Part shown: positions 44,179 through 52,127 of the stretch, in pieces
Numbering within the stretch: position 1 is the first letter of the stretch
Layout of the letters: the number at the start of each line of letters is the position of its first letter
Source: Mucilaginibacter yixingensis
GTDB lineage: Bacteria; Bacteroidota; Bacteroidia; Sphingobacteriales; Sphingobacteriaceae
Direction of reading: 5' to 3'
Assembly: GCF_041080815.1 (NCBI RefSeq)
Contig: NZ_CP160205.1
Location: forward strand, 2,728,001 to 2,792,000
Length of the DNA stretch: 64,000 nucleotides
The notes under the pieces: model-generated
The model's input: only the letters and a program-made list of their open reading frames with translations
Told to the model about the DNA's origin: nothing
The model's database searches: none
Translations under genes and position numbers: made by a program

Positions 44179-44210
44179 TATCTTTGCCGACGGTTTAGAA
44201 TTAATCTAAA
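44179..44210 (+). promoter_or_regulatory. Promoter with overlapping Fur-like palindrome
   Basis: TATCTTTG (44179-44186) is a perfect TAnnTTTG box. Directly after it, TTTAGA-ATTAA-TCTAAA (44194-44210) is a perfect 6-bp inverted repeat at the expected transcription start, 20 bp before the siderophore-type receptor gene. A metal-responsive repressor site is likely but the regulator is not identified. Confidence 0.5.
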
Positions 44211-44229
44211 TAAACATACAACCATCACC

Positions 44230-46632
44230 ATGATCAAGCTTTATACACTTTTACTCTCTCTCCTTGTTCTAATAACCACAGCAAACGCTGAGGGGCCGCT
44301 GGAGAAAAGCGGCAGCATTCGCGGTCACGTACAGACAAGCGATGGCAAACCGGCCGACTTTGTTAACGTTGGTTTAAAAAACACCAACAAAGGCACCACT
44401 ACAGATCAAAACGGTAACTACATCATCAAAGGTGTTAAACCAGGTACCTATACCATTAAAGTTTCATTCATCGGTCTGCAAACTGAAGAAAAGCAGATCA
44501 CCGTAAGCGAAGGCAAACCATCCGTTTTAAACTTCACCTTAAAAGAAAGCGCTTCTAAACTTGATGAAGTATCTATCACCGGCGCTAACCGACTGAACAA
44601 GCCGGTGAACGTTGGTAAAGCAGGCCTGCGCCCGCTGGATATGCCGCAAAGCATTCAGACTATTGACAGTAATGTAATTGCCGATCAGCAGTTTAACCGT
44701 CTGTCTGACGTAATGAGAAACGTTAACGGCGTTTCACTTGGCGATAATCGCGGTTCTGTAAATGAATCATTCTTTGCACGCGGCTATAGCCTGGGCACAA
44801 ACAACGTATTTAAAAATGGTGCACGCACATCAACCGGCGGTATGCCAGAAGCCAGCACACTGGAGGCTGTTGAAGTATTAAAGGGTAGTGCCGCTTTACT
44901 TTATGGCGGTGTAACCGGCGGTGCCGTAGTAAACCTGGTAACCAAAAAACCTAAATTTAATTGGGGTGGCGAGGTAAGCATGCGTGCTGGCAGCTATGGT
45001 TTATACAAACCAACTGTAGACGTTTATGGCCCGCTATCTAAAAGCGTAGCCTTCCGCATTATTACAACTAAAGAGAACGCTAACAGTTTCCGCGATGTGG
45101 TAAAGACCGACCGGTTCTACGTCAACCCTTCATTACTGTTCAAAATCAGCAACAAAACTGAATTGATTGTACAGGGCGATTACCTGAAAAGCAACTTCAC
45201 CCCAGATTTTGGTATCGGCACCGTGGGCGGCAAGATCTCCCCTGTTCCGCGCAGTGCGTTCCTGAACGTGCCATGGGCTTATAACAACACCAATACCGGT
45301 AGCGCTCAGGCTAACTTAACCCATCGTTTCAATAACAACTGGAAACTGAATGCGGTAGCTGCCTTCCAATCATACAGCCGTAACTATTTCGGTGCAGAAC
45401 GCCCTGCAGCAAATGCAGCTGGTATGGCGGCACGTGCGCTAACCAGATCTCAGTCAATGGAATACACCTACAACCAGCAGATCAACCTGACTGGCAGCGC
45501 TATGACCGGATCAATTAAACATACGCTGTTGTTTGGTGCCGACGCAGATCAGTCAAGAACTACCACCTACAGCTTTAAATATGCTGACGGAACAACTGCT
45601 AAAAGTGCCGACTCTATCAATATACTCAACCCTGCAACCTATGGAAGTAAACTACCAATGCCGGAGACGCACACTTATCAGCATGTTCTGGCCCCAATTT
45701 ATCGCATGGGTGCCTTTGCTCAGGACTTGATTAGCCTGACCGAGCAGTTCAAAGTACTGGCCGGTGTAAGATACACTTACCAGGAAACACCAAAAACACG
45801 CACCTTTAACGAAGAGACCGGCGCAATTACTGATGCTGCTGCCAGCACTAAAGTAGACAAAGCGTTTTCGCCAAAACTGGCTCTGATCTATCAGCCAATC
45901 AGCACTACTTCTTTGTATGCCAGCTATGCTAACAACTTCACCCCTAACACAGGTGTCGACATTTACAACGTGCCGCTGGGCCCATCTATCATAGACCAAT
46001 GGGAAGCTGGTATTAAAAACGATTTCTTAAACGGTCGCTTATCGGTTAATGTTACTGGTTACCACATTGTTAACAACCGTTATGCGCAAACTGCCCTGCT
46101 AACTGCTGATGGCAAACCAAACTCTGATACCAACGTAAAAGAGTTTAGCGGCAAAACCGCCAGCGATGGTGTGGAGGTTGATATTACCGGTAAACTTTCA
46201 GCCAACTGGTATTTCCTGGCTGGCTATGCTTATAACTACTTCCGTTATACTAAAACAGCGCCTGTTACCGGTATTACAGAAGGCGAACGTGTTGTTGGCA
46301 GCACGCCTAACACCGCCAACGGTACCATTTTCTATACCTTTGATAAAGGCGACCTGCAAGGCTTAAAACTGGGTTTCTCCGGTTATTACACCGGCAAACG
46401 TAACGCAGGCTTCAACACCTTGAAAAACGGTTTGCAACGCGGGCAGCCAACTTACCTGACAGATTACGCAACCTTTGATTTTTCTGCAGGCTACACTTTC
46501 AAAAAACACCTGTCATTACTGGCTAAACTATCTAACATTACCAACGAGATCAATTACCTGGTACACGAAAATTACAGCGTGAACCCAATTGCTCCGCGCA
46601 TGGTACAAGCCACTTTATCTTATAAATTTTAA
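44230..46632 (+). CDS. TonB-dependent siderophore-type receptor (FhuA/FecA group)
   Basis: An 800-residue receptor: signal peptide (to NAEG-22), carboxypeptidase-like domain (GSIRGHVQTSDGKPADFVNV), siderophore-type plug (PLDMPQSIQTIDSNVIADQQ, EVLKGSAALLYGGVTGGAVVNLVTKKP) and barrel ending SYKF. The NVNGVSLGDNRGSVNESFFARGY-like plug segment matches ferric-siderophore receptors. It is followed by apbE in the same direction after a terminator. Iron supply is the probable role, supported by the Fur-like site. Confidence 0.9.
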   Translation: MIKLYTLLLSLLVLITTANAEGPLEKSGSIRGHVQTSDGKPADFVNVGLKNTNKGTTTDQNGNYIIKGVKPGTYTIKVSFIGLQTEEKQITVSEGKPSVLNFTLKESASKLDEVSITGANRLNKPVNVGKAGLRPLDMPQSIQTIDSNVIADQQFNRLSDVMRNVNGVSLGDNRGSVNESFFARGYSLGTNNVFKNGARTSTGGMPEASTLEAVEVLKGSAALLYGGVTGGAVVNLVTKKPKFNWGGEVSMRAGSYGLYKPTVDVYGPLSKSVAFRIITTKENANSFRDVVKTDRFYVNPSLLFKISNKTELIVQGDYLKSNFTPDFGIGTVGGKISPVPRSAFLNVPWAYNNTNTGSAQANLTHRFNNNWKLNAVAAFQSYSRNYFGAERPAANAAGMAARALTRSQSMEYTYNQQINLTGSAMTGSIKHTLLFGADADQSRTTTYSFKYADGTTAKSADSINILNPATYGSKLPMPETHTYQHVLAPIYRMGAFAQDLISLTEQFKVLAGVRYTYQETPKTRTFNEETGAITDAAASTKVDKAFSPKLALIYQPISTTSLYASYANNFTPNTGVDIYNVPLGPSIIDQWEAGIKNDFLNGRLSVNVTGYHIVNNRYAQTALLTADGKPNSDTNVKEFSGKTASDGVEVDITGKLSANWYFLAGYAYNYFRYTKTAPVTGITEGERVVGSTPNTANGTIFYTFDKGDLQGLKLGFSGYYTGKRNAGFNTLKNGLQRGQPTYLTDYATFDFSAGYTFKKHLSLLAKLSNITNEINYLVHENYSVNPIAPRMVQATLSYKF

Positions 46633-46652
46633 GCGTTAAACAATAAACTGTG

Positions 46653-46685
46653 AAGCCGGGCACCGCAATGGTCCCGGCTTTTTTA
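46653..46685 (+). terminator. Terminator after the siderophore-type receptor
   Basis: AAGCCGGG (46653-46660) pairs with CCCGGCTT (46673-46680), then a T run. Because apbE starts 14 bp later, read-through is needed unless apbE has its own promoter. Confidence 0.75.
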
Positions 46686-46698
46686 TGAAATTTGCCGT

Positions 46699-47688
46699 AT
46701 GAAGCGTTGCTTATTACTCTTGCTTTTCTTTGCTACAACCGTGCACGCACAGGTGTTGCGCAAGCGCACCACTTTATTAATGGGCGGCCGGTTTGAAATT
46801 ACCATTGTGGCTAAAGACTCGCTTACTGCCGAGCAGAATATTGATACCTGTATCAAAGAGATCAGTCGTATTGAATACCTCATCTCCGACTGGAAGCCGC
46901 AAACACAGGTGTCAGAAGTGAACCGCAATGCGGGCATTAAACCGGTAAAGGTAAATCGTGAGGTATTTGAATTGACGCAGCGTGCGCTCAAACTATCAAA
47001 AGCAACAGACGGCGCATTTGATATCAGCTTTGCCGCAATGGAGAAGATCTGGAAGTTTGATGGCTCAATGACCGAAATGCCATCGCCAGAGGCAGTAAAA
47101 AAATCAGTTGCCAAGGTTGGTTATCAGCACATCTTATTAGATAGCGTTAACTCTACCATCTATTTAGAACAGCCAGGCATGAAGATTGGTTTTGGCGCCC
47201 TGGGCGAGGGCTATGCCGGCGATCGCTGCCGCAACATGATGCTGGCCAGAGGTATTAAGGCAGGCATTATCAATGCTACCGGCGATATGGCAACCTGGGG
47301 CACACAACCCAATGGCCGCCCCTGGAATATTGGCATTACCAACCCATTCCATCCGGATACCATATTTGCGGTAATTCCGCTGCATAACCGGGCCATGGTA
47401 ACATCAGGCAGCTATGAGAAATTTGTGATGCTCAATGGCAAACGCTATGCCCATATCATTAACCCTAAAACCGGCTACCCTGCAAGCGGATTAATCAGCG
47501 TAAGTATTACCGGCCCGAGCGCAGAACAGGCCAACGGTTTCAGCACGTCTATGATGGTGCTGGGTAAAGAAAAAGCGTTGCAATTCATCAAAAAACATCC
47601 GGCATACCACTACCTGATCATTACTGATGACGGGCAGATCATCGCATCCAAATCATTGGCTTTAAAAACCAAACTACGGCTTCAATAG
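46699..47688 (+). CDS. apbE: FAD:protein FMN transferase
   Basis: A 329-residue exported enzyme (signal peptide to VHAQ-18). GRFEITIVAKDS, DGAFDISFAAM, GFGALGEGYAGDR, NATGDMATWG and HIINPKTGYPASG are the ApbE family blocks including FAD and magnesium binding positions. ApbE attaches FMN to Thr or Ser of extracytoplasmic proteins. Nearby the DUF2271 protein carries a TGAS motif and the PepSY reductase is a redox partner, so this cluster may form an extracytoplasmic flavin electron path. Its last 7 bases overlap the convergent reductase gene. Confidence 0.92.
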   Translation: MKRCLLLLLFFATTVHAQVLRKRTTLLMGGRFEITIVAKDSLTAEQNIDTCIKEISRIEYLISDWKPQTQVSEVNRNAGIKPVKVNREVFELTQRALKLSKATDGAFDISFAAMEKIWKFDGSMTEMPSPEAVKKSVAKVGYQHILLDSVNSTIYLEQPGMKIGFGALGEGYAGDRCRNMMLARGIKAGIINATGDMATWGTQPNGRPWNIGITNPFHPDTIFAVIPLHNRAMVTSGSYEKFVMLNGKRYAHIINPKTGYPASGLISVSITGPSAEQANGFSTSMMVLGKEKALQFIKKHPAYHYLIITDDGQIIASKSLALKTKLRLQ

Positions 47689-49874
47689 CAATCCATCAGG
47701 ATCTGACTATGCGATTGGAAATAACTGATTGGATGATGTGTAAACGCTGCGCAAATTGAATCGAGCAGACGCAGCACATCCTTTTGCATGGCTAGTGAAC
47801 CACAAAGCATTAGTATTCCCCCCTCCTGCAACGTCTTCGCAATAAATGAAGCGTCGGCAGCCAGCAGGTCGCTAACATATTGTTTTTCGCCCTCGCGGGA
47901 TAGCGCCAGCCTTAGCTGTTCCAGTCTCCCCAGGTTTTGCTGCTCTTTTAAAAAATCTGCATAAGGCTCAAATGACGCTTTTTGCCTGAATCCGCAATAT
48001 AGGCTAACAACAGTTTGACTCTTGTTTTGAGCAATCATACCTAAAAATGGCGCAATGCCAGTACCGTTGGCTATCATCACTACCGATGGGGCTTCAACAG
48101 GAAAACGGAAATGCGGATTTTCAACAATGCGTGCCTGCAACAAATCGCCGGCATTTAATCGATGTAGAAACTCCGACCCTAAACCACCTTGATGCAGTTT
48201 CACGCTCAGCTGGATCTGGTCATCAACCATGCCGATAGAATACAACCGTTCGCGATGATCACCAGCCGGATAAATAGCCAGGAGATCTCCCGAGGTGACT
48301 TTCGTACTCCGTTTGGTTTCCAGTCGTAGTAAAAAGGTCTGGCTATCGTTGCCGGTTTTAGTATTACTAATCACCCTGAGTTTCCTTAGCTTTTTAGGCA
48401 ATTGGGTAAGTTCTAAAGGTAAGCTTAGATCGATATTGCTTTGCTGCGACCACGCCTCAGCCCAAAGACTAAAATCTGCAGGTGATTTATCGTTCACCGT
48501 ATGGATATCAATTAACGGCTCGGCCCAATTAGTTTTCAATAAAGATTGATTCACTTCGAACGCAAACTTGCAGAAATCAGGATAAGCGTGCGAGCCAAAA
48601 CCTAATACCGAATATTTGACCGTTTGTTGTTGTGGATATTTGCTCATCAACGCTGCAAACTTTGACGCATTGGATGGCGCATCTCCCACGCCATAAGTAG
48701 CCGTCATGATGATAAATTGACCAGCCTGCGGGAATACCTCGTAACTGTTAAGGTCTGTTAAGTATGCTTTATATCCTTGCTTAATCAATTGCCGGTAAAC
48801 CGAAGCTGCATAAACCGTAGTGCTGCCATTTTCTGACCCGGTAAGGATAATGATCTGGCTTTCATCAGCCTTAAACTTATTTTTTACCCTCCCCGATCTC
48901 CTTTTTAAAGTAATGGCAAAGCCCGACCAAATGAAAAACAAAATATTTGCCGAAGCCACTGCCAGCACCAAAGCCCAAATGATATTTGAACGGCCGGTAT
49001 GCAGCTCTAAACTAAGGTTTAGCCAGATGGTAGTTTTTTGGTGACTGATGTTGCTTAACACATCGCCGGTAAACTGGTTAACCACCAGCTCACGGTCTTG
49101 CAGTTTCAGCGTAAAATAATCTTCAGGAAATTCAGAGAACGGAAACTGAATAGTACGTACATCGGCCAGCAAGGTATTTTTGAAGACCGGAAACTCTGCC
49201 AGCTTGCGCTGAGGATCGGTTTTCATGTGGTCGATGTCAATCTTGTGGACAATCTTTTTATCCGGAAAGAAATTAAAACGAGACAGCGACAGGTACGTGC
49301 CCGTTAACGCGATAATAATGATAGGAATAAGCGATAAACGCCCTAACACCACATGCCAGTATTGAGAAAAGTTCTCATTGACAATACGCGCAAAAAAACG
49401 CTTAAAACTACGCTGCCGCTGGATAACAAGCGCCGTACCCGAAACAGCAATTAATGACAACAGAAAGGCAATTACCCCAACAAACGCCCGCCCCGTTTCA
49501 TGCAAAAACAACGAACGGTGAAAAGCGGTTACCCACTGGAAAAACTCGCTTTGTTTTGGCGGCGCGCCTAACACTTTGCCTGTGCGGGCATCAACACAGG
49601 CCAGTACCTTTTTTCCCGCAGCATCGGTGCCTTTAACGGTTACAAAACCGTAGGTATCCACGTCAATATCTGTTATCCCCGGGTAGGTCTTCTTGAGTGT
49701 GGTAACGGCTTGCGCAACGGTAATTCGGTCAAAATCTTTAACGCGATAATTGCTCATCTGCTGGCCAATAGGCTCAAAAGCCAGGATGATGCCGGTTAAT
49801 GAGGCCAGGGCCAGAAACAAAAAAGAAGATACAGCCAGGGCTAAGTGGCTGTATCTCCAGACAGAAATTGTCAT
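47682..49874 (-). CDS. PepSY-type membrane flavoreductase with flavodoxin and FNR-like domains
   Basis: A 730-residue fusion. The N-terminal ~340 residues have four membrane helices with PepSY regions (WRYSHLALAVSSFLFLALAS; FHRSLFLHETGR). Residues ~345-480 are flavodoxin-like (IIILTGSENGSTTVYAASV, IIMTATYGVGDAPSNA). The C-terminal part is sulfite-reductase/FNR-like, with RLYSIG for FAD, MIANGTGIAPFLGM for NADPH and LYCGFRQK. It should pass electrons from cytosolic NADPH through the inner membrane, for example to reduce ferric iron or a flavinylated periplasmic partner. Last gene of the receptor-ankyrin-DUF2271-reductase operon. Confidence 0.88.
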   Translation of the reverse strand: MTISVWRYSHLALAVSSFLFLALASLTGIILAFEPIGQQMSNYRVKDFDRITVAQAVTTLKKTYPGITDIDVDTYGFVTVKGTDAAGKKVLACVDARTGKVLGAPPKQSEFFQWVTAFHRSLFLHETGRAFVGVIAFLLSLIAVSGTALVIQRQRSFKRFFARIVNENFSQYWHVVLGRLSLIPIIIIALTGTYLSLSRFNFFPDKKIVHKIDIDHMKTDPQRKLAEFPVFKNTLLADVRTIQFPFSEFPEDYFTLKLQDRELVVNQFTGDVLSNISHQKTTIWLNLSLELHTGRSNIIWALVLAVASANILFFIWSGFAITLKRRSGRVKNKFKADESQIIILTGSENGSTTVYAASVYRQLIKQGYKAYLTDLNSYEVFPQAGQFIIMTATYGVGDAPSNASKFAALMSKYPQQQTVKYSVLGFGSHAYPDFCKFAFEVNQSLLKTNWAEPLIDIHTVNDKSPADFSLWAEAWSQQSNIDLSLPLELTQLPKKLRKLRVISNTKTGNDSQTFLLRLETKRSTKVTSGDLLAIYPAGDHRERLYSIGMVDDQIQLSVKLHQGGLGSEFLHRLNAGDLLQARIVENPHFRFPVEAPSVVMIANGTGIAPFLGMIAQNKSQTVVSLYCGFRQKASFEPYADFLKEQQNLGRLEQLRLALSREGEKQYVSDLLAADASFIAKTLQEGGILMLCGSLAMQKDVLRLLDSICAAFTHHPISYFQSHSQILMDCY

Positions 49875-49893
49875 CAGTATCTTTTAGAGTTAT

Positions 49894-50379
49894 TTAGTTG
49901 GCACTGAAACGTACAAAGCGAATGTAGCCTGAGCCATCGTTTTTAGCAGTCAGTGCCTCTGTAGTCAACGGAATTTCCAGATCTTTTACGTTGTAATTTT
50001 TATCCTCTACGGCGCTTTCAAAACGCAATTTGTAACCAGCGTTGATCTTGCTGGTTTCCAGTTCAATCACATTAACACTACGATCGCCACCGGTTACCGA
50101 TGCGCCGGTAATAGCGCTGATGTTAGATGGTTTTTTGGCATAAAACGTATGCCATTCTTTTAACGTTTTATACCATTTTTTATCAGAACCCAGCACGTAT
50201 AAAGTTTTGTCGTAGTTCCCTTTTGGGTCGATAAGTGAGATAACAATGTAAGCGCCGTCGCCCATGTAATTGGTCATCTGGATGAGGCATTTATATTTAG
50301 TGGTTTGCGCCGATGCATTCAAGGTAAATGCAGCAAAAAAAGCCATCAGCAGCAACGCTGTTTTATAAATTTTAGGCAT
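49894..50379 (-). CDS. DUF2271 periplasmic protein with possible flavinylation motif
   Basis: A 161-residue exported protein (signal peptide ending SAQ-25). GDGAYIVISLIDPKGNYDKTL followed in the family by a Trp-rich segment (DKKWYKTLKEWH) is the DUF2271 pattern. ISAITGASVTGG at 87-98 resembles the [ST]GA[TS] motif that ApbE modifies, with Ser94 the possible acceptor. It lies 19 bp upstream of the PepSY reductase, which supports a redox carrier role. The motif match is by eye. Confidence 0.7.
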   Translation of the reverse strand: MPKIYKTALLLMAFFAAFTLNASAQTTKYKCLIQMTNYMGDGAYIVISLIDPKGNYDKTLYVLGSDKKWYKTLKEWHTFYAKKPSNISAITGASVTGGDRSVNVIELETSKINAGYKLRFESAVEDKNYNVKDLEIPLTTEALTAKNDGSGYIRFVRFSAN

Positions 50380-50384
50380 GAATG

Positions 50385-52040
50385 TTATTTAAGGAAGTTA
50401 ACAGATACTTGATTTTTGGTAAGGGTTTCGTTAGCGCTGGCCAGATCATAGGCCGTCTCGTTAAAGCTCGTACCGAGCTCTTTTTTCGCACCGATGCTGA
50501 GCAGATACTTCATCATGGTATCGTCTTTAGCAATCATGGCCGCTTTGTGTAAAGCGGTGATACCTTCTTTATTTTTGGCATTAACATCTATATTCAGCGG
50601 TTGCAAGTGCTGCACCAATGCCAGATCATTTTTAGCAACAGCCAGGTGATACAGGGTATTGCCATTTTGCTGCGGCGCGGTGATATCCAGCCCTTTTGCT
50701 TTCAGCAAGTTTAGTTTGACATCCAAATCTTCCGGGCGCGGAGCATCAAATCTGCGCTCACCCGCACCGTAACCTTCTACTGCATAGTAAACCAGGTTAT
50801 TTCCTTTTTTATCTAAAACCTTTACATCAGCTCCGCCGCCAATCAGGTAGCTGATTACTTGTGGCGAGTTGCTTTTAACAGCAAGCGTTAAAGCCGTTTG
50901 CCCTTGTGGAGTAGCCTGATTAATGTTTTTTACTTTAGGTAACAGCAAGGCAATCGTGGCCGTATCACGGTTACCTGAAGCCGCATTCATTAATGGTGTT
51001 AGACCGTCTTCGTCAGCTTGATTGACATCTACACCTTTGCTAAGAAAATATTGAATAATTTCTGTCTGCCCTTGCTTACGAGCCAGGTAATGCAACACGT
51101 TCTGTCCATCGGCACTAACAGCCGTGGCTTTTACGCCAACACTCTCCAGGTATTGATAAACAGGCAGACCGATAGTGTTGCCACCACCAAAAGCACCCTG
51201 TGCACCGCCAAAGCCCCCCTGACCACGACCAGCGCCTCCTTCACGATTGCCACCGCCTTGGCCGCGCTCAGCACCTCCCTGGCCACGCTCGCCCGCTCCT
51301 TGGCCGCCCATACCTGGGCCACCGAAACCTCCCCTACGGCCACCGCCGCCTTGTGCAGCCATTAGTATAGCTTGCTGGCTAACCGGTACGCCTTTGGCTA
51401 AAACAGCTTTCATCTGATCGATATTGCCGCTCTTAGCCGCATACGCAAATGCGTTATTACCTTTGGCGTCTGCACTCTTAACATCCAGCCCCTTACTAAC
51501 AAAGTAATTGGTAAGTGCAAAATCTTTATCATTAGCAATAGCCAGCAAGAGCGCGTTAGCACCATCGCCGTTTACATTCTTTTTCAGATCGTCGCCATGT
51601 GCCAGCAGAATATCGTAAACCTTGGTGTTCGCCTGTCCGCTACCGGCTGCTGATGTAAGCGGTGTGGTACCGTGAGAGTCTTGTACGTTGACCTTTGCTC
51701 CTTTGCCCAATAAATATTCCATCAACTCTGTATTGCCGCGGGCGGCAGCCAAATGCAGGTAAGTACGACCATCGTGCGTTGGCTTGTTAATATCAGCCCC
51801 AGGTTGATCCAACAGATATTTTATAGTTTCTGTTGGCGCGCCAGCGTTAATGGCCATTGCAATTGGATCCATCGCCATGGCGTTTGATTGCGTTGCGCTA
51901 TTGCCCTTGGCTACCTCAGCTTTCACGGCCGCCAGATCTGGGTTATTGCGCCAGAAAGATTGATCGAGCAGGGTATTTTGCTGCTGTGCTGCTGCAGCAA
52001 GCGACGCCATGGTTAGCATAGCGGTGAGTAGTTTCTTCAT
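50385..52040 (-). CDS. Secreted ankyrin-repeat protein with Gly/Arg-rich insert
   Basis: A 551-residue protein with a signal peptide (MKKLLTAMLTMASLAAAAQ). Ankyrin repeats run from ~60 to 228 and ~305 to 540 (for example DGRTYLHLAAARGNTELMEYL). They are split by a low-complexity insert at 230-288 rich in Gly with GRGQGG, ERGQGG and GGFGG units. It probably acts in the periplasm as a protein-interaction scaffold for the receptor and reductase of its operon; the target is unknown. The gap to the DUF2271 gene is 5 bp. Confidence 0.85.
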   Translation of the reverse strand: MKKLLTAMLTMASLAAAAQQQNTLLDQSFWRNNPDLAAVKAEVAKGNSATQSNAMAMDPIAMAINAGAPTETIKYLLDQPGADINKPTHDGRTYLHLAAARGNTELMEYLLGKGAKVNVQDSHGTTPLTSAAGSGQANTKVYDILLAHGDDLKKNVNGDGANALLLAIANDKDFALTNYFVSKGLDVKSADAKGNNAFAYAAKSGNIDQMKAVLAKGVPVSQQAILMAAQGGGGRRGGFGGPGMGGQGAGERGQGGAERGQGGGNREGGAGRGQGGFGGAQGAFGGGNTIGLPVYQYLESVGVKATAVSADGQNVLHYLARKQGQTEIIQYFLSKGVDVNQADEDGLTPLMNAASGNRDTATIALLLPKVKNINQATPQGQTALTLAVKSNSPQVISYLIGGGADVKVLDKKGNNLVYYAVEGYGAGERRFDAPRPEDLDVKLNLLKAKGLDITAPQQNGNTLYHLAVAKNDLALVQHLQPLNIDVNAKNKEGITALHKAAMIAKDDTMMKYLLSIGAKKELGTSFNETAYDLASANETLTKNQVSVNFLK

Positions 52041-52127
52041 GTGGTGTTACCGTTTAAGTGCGACGAAGTTAATAAGAATAAGTCTAAATAAGAATAATAA
52101 ATCAAATGTTTAAACTTTATAATTCTA

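Noticed and set aside
51131..51343. Gly-rich stretch as a phage tail-fibre or collagen-like gene
   Set aside because: The repeats are in frame inside the ankyrin protein and do not show strict Gly-x-y periodicity.
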